A stretch of DNA of 64,000 bases, taken from positions 1 to 64,000 of the forward strand of contig NZ_FNDK01000007.1 in assembly GCF_900099605.1 (NCBI RefSeq), in the 5' to 3' direction. Position numbers and translations under genes: made by a program. This DNA is from Alteribacillus persepolensis. Lineage in GTDB: Bacteria; Bacillota; Bacilli; Bacillales; Marinococcaceae. The notes below the pieces were generated by a model. That model worked only from the letters and a program-made list of their open reading frames with translations, was not told the origin of the DNA and did no database searches. This document shows, piece by piece, positions 16,079 to 25,128 of this stretch. How positions within the stretch are numbered: position 1 is the first letter of the stretch; the number at the start of each line of letters is the position of its first letter.

Positions 16079-17866
16079 ATGAAGTTACATGCAGCAAGGA
16101 ATGAACTCATAGATGTTGCCCAAGGAAGACGTTCCGCTGATTTATACATAAAAGGCGGGACACTAATCAATGTATACTCCGGAGAGTTTTTGAAGCAAAA
16201 TGTCGCGGTTTATAAAGATTCTATTGCCTATGTTGGGGAAAGTGAAGCTTCTATCGGAGAAAATACGCAAGTCATTGATGCAAACGGAAAATATATTTCT
16301 CCAGGTTTTATTGAAACTCATGCTCATCCCTGGGTTTTCTACAATCCCATCAGCGTTACGGAAAAAGTTCTCCCTCTTGGAACGACAACAACTGTTAACG
16401 ATAATTTATTTTTTTATTTGCACATGGGAAGCAAAGGATTTAAACAGATGCTCAATGATTTGAAAGTAATGCCTGGAAATTTCTTATGGCTGGTGCGTCT
16501 TGTTTCGCAAGCGGATTACCCTGGTGAAAGGGAATGGTTCCACCCGGCGGATATACAAGAAATACTTGACGATGAACAAGTAGTGGGAACAGCTGAAGTG
16601 ACACGCTGGCCGTTATTATACAAAGCCGATCCGTTTTTACTCGACACGATTGATGTTGTAAAAGAAAAAGGGAAAATCGTGGATGGACATAATGCTGGCT
16701 GCTCCTACGAAAAATTAAATTCTATCGCAGCGTCTGGAGTGGATGCATGTCATGAAGCTATTACAGCACAAGAAGCCTTTGACAGACTTCGCCTTGGATT
16801 ATGGACAACTCTTCGAAACAGTTCCTTGCGTCCGGATTTGCCAGAGGTTATTAAACTTATCACGGAAGGAAACGTTAAAACAAACAGAGTGTTAATGACA
16901 ACGGATGGACCCCATCCTGCCTTTATTGAAAAAGAAGGCTTTGTGGATGGCTTGGTTAGGCAGGCGGTAGAGCTTGGAGTGCCTGTGATGGATGCCATCC
17001 AAATGGTGACCTTAAACGCAGCCACATATCTGCGGCTCGACGATTACATTGGCGGCATTGCTCCAGGCAAACGTGCGGACGTATTAATCTTGCCGAATAT
17101 TGAAGATTTCCGCCCAGAACTTGTCGTTGCAGGTGGAGAAGTGGCAGCGGAAAAAGGAGAATTGAAAGCGCCGCTTCCTGAAATAAATTGGGAAAGCTAT
17201 GTCGTAAGAGAGCCTTTTACCGTTTCAAAATCCGTTTTGGAAAACCCGGACCTTTATAAATATCCACACTCGTTATCTGATGATTCCGTTCCGGTTGTTT
17301 ACTTTAAAAGTAATGTCATTACAAAAGCAAAAGAAACGGAACTGCCATCTGTCAATGGATTTGCAGATATCTCTAATCAAGAAGGAATGGTTTATTCCGC
17401 ATTAATTGATCGAAACGGCAAGTGGGTTACAAAAGGAATACTAGAACGATTCGCCATTGATTTAGATGGAATGGCATCGACGTACAATACGACAACCGAA
17501 TTGCTTGTTGTCGGCAGAGACTCTAAAGCTATGGCAAAAGCAGCTTCAAGAGTGCATGAGATAGGAGGAGGCATTGTCGTTGTAGATGGAGAAGATATCA
17601 TATTGGAAATTTCTTTGCCTCTGACTGGAATGATGAACACTGATTCGTCTTTTGATACAGCTGTAAAAAACCATGACGAGTTATTAACTGTATTACAAGA
17701 ACGCGGCTTTCCATTTCACGATATCCTATATACATTGTTGTTCTTGACGTGTGACTTTTTGCCTGGCTTACGGTTAACCCCGTATGGATTGTATGACGTC
17801 AAAACGGATAACATTTTGCTGCCAGCAGAACCGGTTCCGGCTCTTTTGGGCAAAGAAGAAGGGTAA
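16079..17866 (+). CDS. Adenine deaminase-like amidohydrolase
   Basis: A metal-dependent amidohydrolase of 595 residues, with the two-part layout of adenine deaminases: an amidohydrolase barrel (about 20-375) and the adenine deaminase C-terminal domain (about 390-585). The first metal motif reads FIETHAHPWVFYN, close to YerA-type proteins, and not the HVHIES of characterised adenine deaminases. Other ligands appear in VDGHNAG and MTTDGPHP. Adenine deamination is therefore possible but not shown. GGAAAGGAG lies ten bases before the ATG. It is monocistronic with a promoter bracketed by an inverted repeat. Confidence 0.8.
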   Translation: MKLHAARNELIDVAQGRRSADLYIKGGTLINVYSGEFLKQNVAVYKDSIAYVGESEASIGENTQVIDANGKYISPGFIETHAHPWVFYNPISVTEKVLPLGTTTTVNDNLFFYLHMGSKGFKQMLNDLKVMPGNFLWLVRLVSQADYPGEREWFHPADIQEILDDEQVVGTAEVTRWPLLYKADPFLLDTIDVVKEKGKIVDGHNAGCSYEKLNSIAASGVDACHEAITAQEAFDRLRLGLWTTLRNSSLRPDLPEVIKLITEGNVKTNRVLMTTDGPHPAFIEKEGFVDGLVRQAVELGVPVMDAIQMVTLNAATYLRLDDYIGGIAPGKRADVLILPNIEDFRPELVVAGGEVAAEKGELKAPLPEINWESYVVREPFTVSKSVLENPDLYKYPHSLSDDSVPVVYFKSNVITKAKETELPSVNGFADISNQEGMVYSALIDRNGKWVTKGILERFAIDLDGMASTYNTTTELLVVGRDSKAMAKAASRVHEIGGGIVVVDGEDIILEISLPLTGMMNTDSSFDTAVKNHDELLTVLQERGFPFHDILYTLLFLTCDFLPGLRLTPYGLYDVKTDNILLPAEPVPALLGKEEG

Positions 17867-17877
17867 GCGCAAATAAA

Positions 17878-17912
17878 GACGCTGGTGAATGATAAACATT
17901 TGCCGGCGTTTT
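17878..17912 (+). terminator. Terminator of the amidohydrolase gene
   Basis: GACGCTGGTGAATG / CATTTGCCGGCGTT with G-U pairs, then T. Confidence 0.75.
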
Positions 17913-17921
17913 AAAAAACAC

Positions 17922-17963
17922 AAAAAACCACCAGCAGGTTGAAGTGAACCTTGAAGGTGGTTT
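17922..17963 (-). terminator. Terminator of tRNA-Pro
   Basis: On the minus strand AAACCACC ... GGTGGTTTTTT with an inner AAGGTT/AACCT stem. It lies about 78 bases after the tRNA end. Confidence 0.85.
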
Positions 17964-18040
17964 CAATCAAAATAAAAGCTGGCCGCACGGACCAACAAGT
18001 ATATTTTGGTGATAAAGCGCTGTATCCCTGGATGGAAGAA

Positions 18041-18117
18041 TGGTCGGGATGACAGGATTTGAACCTGCGACTCCAGACACCCCATGCCTGTGCTCTGCCA
18101 AGCTGAGCTACATCCCG
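18041..18117 (-). tRNA. tRNA-Pro (anticodon GGG)
   Basis: Minus-strand cloverleaf with acceptor CGGGATG / CATCCCG, discriminator A and encoded CCA (complement TGG at 18041-18043). The anticodon stem CAGGC/GTCTG encloses ATGGGGT, so the anticodon is GGG. The C1–G72 pair is typical of bacterial tRNA-Pro. Confidence 0.97.
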
Positions 18118-18175
18118 CTTCTATGAAAATATTTTAATATATTCTATGTTTTCATGCAACGATAATACGAAGGAG

Positions 18176-18208
18176 ATAAGCGTTGTTTGTCATAAAACAA
18201 CGCTTATG
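18176..18208 (-). terminator. Hairpin at the end of msrA
   Basis: ATAAGCGTTGTTT / AAAACAACGCTTAT pairs around a short loop and includes the msrA stop codon. The T tract is poor, so its strength as a terminator is uncertain. Confidence 0.5.
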
Positions 18209-18740
18209 CTTTCCAATACGTATGAATAAAGTCATCGCGGCCGGATTTGGCACGGTCTTCTTCATATGCTTTCGCCTGTTTTTTGTAGAATTGCTGATGA
18301 TATGCTTCGGCAGGATAAAATGTTGCTGCAGGCAGGATTTTCGTAACAATAGGTTGTTGAAAACGGCCGCTGTCACTAATTTGCTGTTTTGATTGTTCCG
18401 CTGCGTTTTTTTGGGATTGGTTATGATAAAAAATCGCCGTTCTATACTGTGGACCGCGATCATGAAATTGGCCATGCGCGTCTGTTGGATCAATTTGCGG
18501 CCAATATAAATCAAGCAGCTTTTGATAAGAAAACAGCTCGGGATCAAATGTGATTTGAACCGCTTCATAATGACCGCTTTCACCCGTTTTTACATCTTCG
18601 TATGATGGGTTTTCGACGTGTCCGCCTGTATAGCCGGAAATCACCGAAATAATTCCTTCCATTTCGTCAAATGGCTTGACCATGCACCAAAAACATCCTC
18701 CTGCAAATGTAGCTTTTTCGTATCCTTTATCATTGTACAT
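18204..18740 (-). CDS. msrA: Peptide methionine-S-sulfoxide reductase MsrA
   Basis: A repair enzyme that reduces methionine-S-sulfoxide in proteins. It has 178 residues with the motif GGCFWC, nucleophile Cys16. The MsrA core (SGYTGGHVENPSYEDV, GHYEAVQ) is complete. No MsrB domain is fused. The start at 18740 is chosen because AACAGGAG lies upstream with ten bases of spacing; the ORF could extend eight codons further. The stop codon falls inside a 13-bp inverted repeat (18176-18208). It diverges from the transporter gene. Confidence 0.94.
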   Translation of the reverse strand: MYNDKGYEKATFAGGCFWCMVKPFDEMEGIISVISGYTGGHVENPSYEDVKTGESGHYEAVQITFDPELFSYQKLLDLYWPQIDPTDAHGQFHDRGPQYRTAIFYHNQSQKNAAEQSKQQISDSGRFQQPIVTKILPAATFYPAEAYHQQFYKKQAKAYEEDRAKSGRDDFIHTYWKA

Positions 18741-18918
18741 GGGAAATTCACTCCTGTTATACATAATGCCGTGCCTAGTATAACATGATGCAGGCTCTGT
18801 CCCTAATCAGAATGCTTCTCTTTTATGTTTTGTATTATAAAGGATTGCACTCAAGTCTACGGTGGGATAGAATGGCTGAATATATACATTTGTACAAAGA
18901 TAGAAGGGGGAGGAAAAA

Positions 18919-19839
18919 GTGAATCGTATTCAATTATTTGTGAATAAATATTTTACAATATTTGTAATTATTATATCTTTTATCGCATTTTATTTGCCAG
19001 AATATTTTGCTTGGATTACAGGTTACATTACAATATTATTAGGGATTATAATGTTTGGCATGGGGTTAACGATGAAACTATCTGACTTTGCGATTGTAGC
19101 AAAAAAACCCCTGCCTGTTGGGATAGGGATTGCTGCTCAATATGTCATTATGCCGCTTGCTGCTTTTATAATAGCTGTCTTTTTGCAGCTGCCACCTGAA
19201 ATTGCTGCAGGTTTGGTTCTTGTTGGAGCATGCCCTGGCGGTACAGCTTCTAATGTTATGGTGTATCTTGGAAAAGGAGATGTCGCTGTTTCGATAGCCA
19301 TGACATCTGTATCAACGATGCTCGCACCTATTTTTACACCACTGATTCTTTTGCTTTTGGCGAATGAATGGCTTCCTGTAAATGCAGGCTCTATGTTCAT
19401 GTCTATTATTCAAGTAATTATTATCCCAGTTGGATTAGGTATTTTGGTAAGCCGGTTCTTCCCCGCAGCTGTAGCGCGCAGCGTGCGGATGCTTCCAGTT
19501 GTCTCTGCTGCTGCTATTGTGGCAATTGTTGGCGGTGTTATTGCAGCGAATAAAGAAAATATTGTTGCCACAGGACTGCTTGTTATACTAGCAGTTATAT
19601 TGCATAACGGCTTTGGATTGTTTTTAGGCTATATCGCGGCAAAAGCAACAGGATTAAATGAAACAAAACGAAGAGCTGTAGCGATTGAAGTAGGCATGCA
19701 AAATTCTGCGTTAGGCACACAATTGGCTGCCGCTCACTTCACGCCGCTTGCTGCTCTCCCGAGTGCAGTTTTTTCGATGTGGCATAACATTTCAGGTCCT
19801 ATGTTAGTAGCATGGTGGAATAGAAAAGATCATCATTAA
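18919..19839 (+). CDS. Bile acid:sodium symporter family transporter (PanS/YocS-like)
   Basis: A 306-residue integral membrane protein of the BASS family with about nine or ten helices. The conserved GACPGGTASNVMVYL stretch (about 101-115) and GMQNSALG (about 266-273) mark the sodium-binding crossover helices. Bacterial members move pantoate, ketopantoate or other organic anions together with sodium; the substrate here is not known. The start is GTG at 18919, after GGGGGAGG. It is monocistronic. Confidence 0.87.
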   Translation: MNRIQLFVNKYFTIFVIIISFIAFYLPEYFAWITGYITILLGIIMFGMGLTMKLSDFAIVAKKPLPVGIGIAAQYVIMPLAAFIIAVFLQLPPEIAAGLVLVGACPGGTASNVMVYLGKGDVAVSIAMTSVSTMLAPIFTPLILLLLANEWLPVNAGSMFMSIIQVIIIPVGLGILVSRFFPAAVARSVRMLPVVSAAAIVAIVGGVIAANKENIVATGLLVILAVILHNGFGLFLGYIAAKATGLNETKRRAVAIEVGMQNSALGTQLAAAHFTPLAALPSAVFSMWHNISGPMLVAWWNRKDHH

Positions 19840-19853
19840 ATAAAGTGGAAGGG

Positions 19854-19895
19854 GGTGTATCAAAAGGCCATAAAAATGCCTCTTTGACAGCCCTT
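19854..19895. repeat. Repeat family C, copy 2 (inverted)
   Basis: TGTATCAAAAGG, then CATAAAAATGCC, then TCTTTGACAGCCCTT match the reverse complement of 15807-15849. It can also act as the terminator of the transporter gene. Confidence 0.7.
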
Positions 19896-20010
19896 ATTCT
19901 TCCTGCATATGCTTCGCCTGGCTGCCATTCAAAGATGATGGAACGAAAAGAGCACTCCATACAGCCATCTCACCATTTAGTTTAGAAACCTGTTTTCATG
20001 TTAAACATAC

Positions 20011-20067
20011 AAAAATCCCCCTAAGGACAACGGATTGTTAATTTTTTATCCGTCTGCCTTAAAGGGA
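20011..20067 (-). terminator. Terminator of the glycogen operon
   Basis: On the minus strand TCCCTTTAAGGCAGACGGAT pairs with ATCCGTTGTCCTTAGGGGGA across an AT loop, followed by TTTTT. It is the end of glgBCDAP. Confidence 0.85.
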
Positions 20068-20118
20068 ATATATCAAAATCGGGAACAGCCCTGCTTTTTT
20101 CTTACGTTTACATGGAAG

Positions 20119-22548
20119 TTAGCGGGAGAAAACGGGTGACTTGGAAACCTTCCATATTTCCGAAGCATATTCTTGAATCGTACGATCACTAGAAAATTTT
20201 CCTGAGTGAGCAATGTTTGTAATACTCATCGTCATCCATTTTTGCTGATTTCGGTAAGTTTGATCGACAAATTCTTGCGTTTCCTCATAGCTGTTAAAAT
20301 CTTTGAGTACAAAAAATTCATCATTGTGCGACAGCAAGTGGTAATAAATATCTTTAAAGTCTTTCTCGTCATTGCCGAAAAATCCATCATGCAGTTGGTT
20401 TAATATCAATTGAAGGCGTTCATCAGTTTGGTATATATCTTGGGCATTATAGCCCCCGTGATGATAATAATGAAGGACATCATCTGCTGTTAGTCCAAAG
20501 GTAAAAATGTTCTTGTCTCCAACCATATCTTTAATTTCAATATTAGCTCCATCTAATGTTCCGATGGTTAATGCACCGTTCATCATCATTTTCATATTTC
20601 CTGTTCCAGAGGCTTCTTTACTAGCTGTGGAGATTTGTTCACTTACATCTGCAGCAGGAATAATTTTTTCAGCAAGAGAAACGTTATAGTTTTCTAGAAA
20701 GACGACTTTTAATTTATCTTGTATTGCCGGATCATGATTAATAATATCTGCAGCTGATAAAATAAAGTGAATGACTTGTTTCGCAAAATAGTAACTGGGA
20801 GCAGCTTTGGCGCCAAAAATAAATGTTCGCGGAATGATGTCAAGATTTGGGTTTTCTTTTAATGTGTTATATAAATAGACAATGTGAAAAATGTTTAAAA
20901 GTTGGCGCTTATAACCGTGCAGCCGTTTAATATGAACATCAAAAATAGACTGATCATCAACGATTAGGCCAGTATGTTCTTTTATGTGGCGGGCGAGCAC
21001 CTGTTTGTTATAAGTTTTGACCTCCATTGCTTTATCTTGAAAAGCAGTATCTTCAGCATAGCGTATTAATTTTATCAGGTCTTTTGGTCTTTCCACCCAC
21101 TTATCTCCAATAGCAGAAGAGATTAAACGAGAAAGCTCTGGATTAATCTGCAAAAGCCACCTTCGATGCGTAATACCATTCGTTTTATTATTAAACTTAG
21201 AAGGATAAAGTTGATAAAAATGTTTCATTTCTTTTTTCTTTAAAATATCTGTATGGATTTTAGCGACGCCATTAACACTGTGACTGCCAATAACAGCAAG
21301 GTGTGCCATTTTTATTTGTCCATAGCTGATAACCGCAAGTTCGGGGATGCGGTCGCGGTAATCTTCATGATGAAACCAAAGGTGCTGGCAAAAGCGTTCA
21401 TTGATTTCTTCTACAATCATGAAAATACGAGGCAGTAACGTTGAAAACATATCTGCCGGCCATGTTTCGAGTGCCTCTGAGAGTGTAGTGTGATTGGTAT
21501 AAGCCACTGTGTTAGTTGTTATCTCCCAGGCTTTATCCCAGCCTAAACCTTCTCCATCCATCAGCAGTCTCATCAGCTCCGGAATAACGAGACTTGGGTG
21601 AGTGTCATTAATTTGAATGGCTATTTTTTTAGGGAACAACGAAAAATCTGCATTATATTTCTTTTTAAAGGAGTGAATGATGCTCTGCAAGCCAGCTGAA
21701 ACTAGAAAGTATTGTTGTTTTAGGCGAAGTTTTTTGCCTTCTTCATGGGAATCATCAGGATATAAGAATGCCGAAATCTCCTCAATGGACTGCTTGTATT
21801 CCAAATAATCACGATACTGAGGAAGTTGATTTTGATCATATGATGCAGCATCCAAAGATGATTCTGCGCTCCATAAACGCAGCGTATTCACTGTTTGATT
21901 GTTGTAACCGGTGATTGGTACGTCAAAGGGGACGGCTTTCACTGTTTCTGCATTTTCATGAACAAAATGAAGTCTTCCGTTACGTTCTGTCATATGAATC
22001 GTTCCGCCAAATTTCACTTCGACGCTCTGTTCATTTCTTCTCTCTTCCCAAATGTAATCGTCTTTTAACCAATAATCAGGAAGCTCCACCTGGTTTTGAT
22101 TAATAAGACGTTGTTCAAACAGACCGTACTTGTAACGGATGCCTATGCCGTGGCCTGGAATTTCAAGTGACGCCATGGAATCCAAAAAACAAGCAGCCAA
22201 TCGGCCAAGGCCGCCGTTGCCAAGACCAGCGTCATGTTCGTACTGCAGCACTTCTTCTAATGAAAAACCGAGTTTCTGCATGGCTTTTTTTACAGGTTCC
22301 AATATTTGCAGGTTAATAAGGTGGACCTTCATTAATTTGCCAAGTAAAAATTCCATAGAAAAATAATATACTTGCTTTTCACTATTGTGGTCATATGCAT
22401 TTTGGGTTAATGCCCAGTCTTGTTTTATTCTTTTAGTAAGTAAACGGCTGAGTGCGTAAAAAATGTCTTTATTAGAAGCTTCTTCAGCGGACGTGCTGAA
22501 CTGTTTTAACTCGTTGTTGATGGCTTCTAGCACTGCTTTTTCTTCCAT
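20119..22548 (-). CDS. glgP: Glycogen phosphorylase
   Basis: This enzyme releases glucose-1-phosphate from glycogen using pyridoxal phosphate. It has 809 residues, the usual length. The PLP-lysine region reads EASGTGNMKMMMNGALTIGT, and the active-site stretches DAGLGNGGLGRLAACFLDS and KRLHGYKRQLLN are intact. The start is one of two consecutive ATGs (22551 or 22548) after GAGGGA. It is the last gene of the operon. The preceding glgA reading frame runs 65-68 bases into this gene in another frame, so the two are translationally linked. Confidence 0.96.
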   Translation of the reverse strand: MEEKAVLEAINNELKQFSTSAEEASNKDIFYALSRLLTKRIKQDWALTQNAYDHNSEKQVYYFSMEFLLGKLMKVHLINLQILEPVKKAMQKLGFSLEEVLQYEHDAGLGNGGLGRLAACFLDSMASLEIPGHGIGIRYKYGLFEQRLINQNQVELPDYWLKDDYIWEERRNEQSVEVKFGGTIHMTERNGRLHFVHENAETVKAVPFDVPITGYNNQTVNTLRLWSAESSLDAASYDQNQLPQYRDYLEYKQSIEEISAFLYPDDSHEEGKKLRLKQQYFLVSAGLQSIIHSFKKKYNADFSLFPKKIAIQINDTHPSLVIPELMRLLMDGEGLGWDKAWEITTNTVAYTNHTTLSEALETWPADMFSTLLPRIFMIVEEINERFCQHLWFHHEDYRDRIPELAVISYGQIKMAHLAVIGSHSVNGVAKIHTDILKKKEMKHFYQLYPSKFNNKTNGITHRRWLLQINPELSRLISSAIGDKWVERPKDLIKLIRYAEDTAFQDKAMEVKTYNKQVLARHIKEHTGLIVDDQSIFDVHIKRLHGYKRQLLNIFHIVYLYNTLKENPNLDIIPRTFIFGAKAAPSYYFAKQVIHFILSAADIINHDPAIQDKLKVVFLENYNVSLAEKIIPAADVSEQISTASKEASGTGNMKMMMNGALTIGTLDGANIEIKDMVGDKNIFTFGLTADDVLHYYHHGGYNAQDIYQTDERLQLILNQLHDGFFGNDEKDFKDIYYHLLSHNDEFFVLKDFNSYEETQEFVDQTYRNQQKWMTMSITNIAHSGKFSSDRTIQEYASEIWKVSKSPVFSR

Positions 22549-23986
22549 CATTCCATTCCCTCGTTTCTTCTTTGGGGGTCGTTACCCGTTGATACAATGA
22601 AATATATGTTTTTGCCGACTCGTCCCAACTATAAGTGGACGTATAGATATTTGTTAACAAGTTATCCCACAAATGCGGGCGTCTATAAATACTTAATGCA
22701 TACTGCAAGGTGTGGAACATATCGTGGGCATTAAAGTTAGTGAATGAAAATCCATTTCCTTCATTGTTGTACTCATTATAAGGCGAGACGGTATCACGAA
22801 GTCCGCCCGTTTCACGAACAATAGGAACGGTCTCGTAGCGCATGGCTATTAATTGGCCAAGTCCGCAAGGTTCAAAACGAGATGGCATCAGAAAGAAATC
22901 GGAACCAGCATAAATTTGGCGTGCCAATTCTTCATCAAAGAAATTAAAAAACGCAACTTGATGAGGATGATGGGCTGATGCTTGATGAAGCATGCTTTCA
23001 ACCGCCTCATCCCCTGTACCTAAAATAATTAATTGTACATTTTCTTTCATGATTTCAACAAGCATGCGAGTAACGAGTGTGAGTCCCTTTTGGTCTACAA
23101 GCCGTGAAACGATACCAATGACTGGAATATCTTGGTCAACAGGCAATTCTGTACGTTCTTGCAAAAAACGTTTATTCATTAATTTATCATTTCTAGAACG
23201 GGAATAGTTTTTCTTTAACGCTGGATCTGTTTTAGGATGGAATGCGGATGTGTCAATACCATTGATAACCCCGTACAAATCTCCGCTGCGTTCTTGAAGG
23301 AGCGGATGGAGCCCTTCTCCAAAATATTCGGATTGTATTTCCGATGCATAGGCAGGGCTGACTGTCGTTAATAAATCAGCATGGAAGATACCCGCTTTCA
23401 TACAATTGAATAATCCATCCCATTCTAAACCGAACACATGTTCCTTTGGTAAGTTCAGTAAGTCATAAAACATTTCTAAGGGCATTTTTCCTTGATATTG
23501 CAGGTTGTGTATCGTAAATACGGTTTTTACACCCGGGATAGGGTTAAGTATCTTTAAAAATGCTGGAACCAAGCCGGTTTGCCAATCATGGCTGTGTACA
23601 ACATCGGGGGTGTGCTGTAAGAAAGGCAGAGCTTCGATGATCGCTCTGCTGAAAAAAACAAATCGTTCACCATCATCAAAGTATCCATATGCACCGTTTC
23701 TGCCAAAATAGTATCCGTTTTTTATTAGATAGTACGTCACGCCATTATGAGTATATTGATACAAGGTAGCTGTTTGCTTGCGCCAGCCGACCGGGACGTG
23801 AAACGTTGCAACAAATGTGGTGTCCTTATGAACGATAGACATGTCGTCATAAAAAGGCAGGATGACGGACACGCTTGCATGGTTCTCTTTTTGTAAAGCA
23901 GCGGGCAGGGAGCCGATCACATCAGCCAACCCGCCGGTTTTAATAAAAGGACTGCACTCGGACGCGGTAAATAAAATATGAAACAT
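22484..23986 (-). CDS. glgA: Glycogen synthase (ADP-glucose)
   Basis: This GT5 enzyme adds glucose from ADP-glucose to the growing glucan. It has 500 residues. KTGGLADVIGSLP near the N-terminus binds ADP-glucose, and the GT-B C-terminal motif RFEPCGLGQLIAM is present. ATG 23986 follows AAAGGAG; the ORF start at 24004 sits on the glgD stop codon and is rejected. About 23 C-terminal residues, basic and low in complexity, overlap the start of glgP and look like a read-on tail beyond the normal GlgA end. Confidence 0.95.
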   Translation of the reverse strand: MFHILFTASECSPFIKTGGLADVIGSLPAALQKENHASVSVILPFYDDMSIVHKDTTFVATFHVPVGWRKQTATLYQYTHNGVTYYLIKNGYYFGRNGAYGYFDDGERFVFFSRAIIEALPFLQHTPDVVHSHDWQTGLVPAFLKILNPIPGVKTVFTIHNLQYQGKMPLEMFYDLLNLPKEHVFGLEWDGLFNCMKAGIFHADLLTTVSPAYASEIQSEYFGEGLHPLLQERSGDLYGVINGIDTSAFHPKTDPALKKNYSRSRNDKLMNKRFLQERTELPVDQDIPVIGIVSRLVDQKGLTLVTRMLVEIMKENVQLIILGTGDEAVESMLHQASAHHPHQVAFFNFFDEELARQIYAGSDFFLMPSRFEPCGLGQLIAMRYETVPIVRETGGLRDTVSPYNEYNNEGNGFSFTNFNAHDMFHTLQYALSIYRRPHLWDNLLTNIYTSTYSWDESAKTYISLYQRVTTPKEETREWNDGRKSSARSHQQRVKTVQHVR

Positions 23987-24003
23987 CTGAATCTCCTTTT
24001 TCA

Positions 24004-25110
24004 TTAAATAGTTGATCGTTTGGCAATGGCATATGGTTGTTCTTTCGCACCGATAATCATTCGGTTTTTTGAAACCGTTACGTCTTTATCGATAATCACG
24101 TCTTCTAACACAGCACCTTCTTCAATATGGCAGCGCTGCATAACAATCGAGTTTTTGACTTTCGCTCCGTGGTCAATTTTCACCCCGCGAAAAATAATGC
24201 TGTTTTCCACTTCGCCTTTGATGACACAACCATTGGCAATGAGGGAGTTTTTAACTTCAATGTGGCTGTTGTACTTAACAGGGGGTTCATCTTTGATTTT
24301 GGTATAAACAACGTGATCAGAAAAAAACAGCTCCCGGTACTTTTCTGGATCTAACAGCCGCATGTTATGTTTATAATAACTTTCTAAAGAGTTTACAACA
24401 GCGGCATAACCTTCATGCTGATATGTTTGGATGTGAAGTTTGTCAAGATTGTTTTTGATGCCATCATGAAAAAGGTTTTCCTTGCCTCTTGAAATACATT
24501 CTTCAACTAAATCTAGGAACAGGCGTTTCCCAATAATGTACATTCCAGAAAAAACGGCAGGGTTGGTTTTATCATTTGTGAGTGCCGTAACCCAGCCGTA
24601 CTCATCGTGCTCAGTTTTTAAACAGTTGCGATGCTCTTCTTCTAAGGTAGGAAAGGTCTTTGTAATTAAGGTAATGTCAGCTTCTGTTTGCAGATGATGA
24701 CGAAAAGCTTCGTGGAGAGGGATATTGCTGACAAACTGGCTGCCGCTGACACATACATATTGCGAGCTTCCTCGCGAAAAAAAGTCTCTGTTATTATGAA
24801 AGTGCTGCAAATCTCCTTTAGAGACATCTGTTGGATCATTCCAGTCAGGCGGAAGGATAAACAATCCGCCTCGTTTACGGTCTAAGTCCCATTCGGCTCC
24901 AGTACCGAGATGGTCCATTAAAGATCGATATTTGTTTCGTGTGAACACAGCAATATCACGAATGCCTGCATTGCACATATTAGAGAGCGTAAAATCAATT
25001 AATCGATAGCGTCCTGCAAATGGCACCGCAGCACCGCATCGAAAGTATGTTAGTTCTTGAAGAAAATCGTATTCTGAATCAAGGTTTACAACACCCATCA
25101 TATCCGCCAT
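24004..25110 (-). CDS. glgD: Glucose-1-phosphate adenylyltransferase regulatory subunit GlgD
   Basis: A 368-residue partner of GlgC. The nucleotidyltransferase fold is present, but the glycine-rich substrate loop of GlgC is replaced (MGVVNLDSEYDFLQEL). A left-handed beta-helix C-terminus (about 270-355) is visible as repeated I/V patterns. In Bacillus GlgD modulates GlgC activity in a GlgCD complex. It lies 18 bases after glgC and next to glgA in the standard operon order. Confidence 0.94.
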   Translation of the reverse strand: MADMMGVVNLDSEYDFLQELTYFRCGAAVPFAGRYRLIDFTLSNMCNAGIRDIAVFTRNKYRSLMDHLGTGAEWDLDRKRGGLFILPPDWNDPTDVSKGDLQHFHNNRDFFSRGSSQYVCVSGSQFVSNIPLHEAFRHHLQTEADITLITKTFPTLEEEHRNCLKTEHDEYGWVTALTNDKTNPAVFSGMYIIGKRLFLDLVEECISRGKENLFHDGIKNNLDKLHIQTYQHEGYAAVVNSLESYYKHNMRLLDPEKYRELFFSDHVVYTKIKDEPPVKYNSHIEVKNSLIANGCVIKGEVENSIIFRGVKIDHGAKVKNSIVMQRCHIEEGAVLEDVIIDKDVTVSKNRMIIGAKEQPYAIAKRSTI

Positions 25111-25128
25111 AATATTCCCCTTTCGTAA

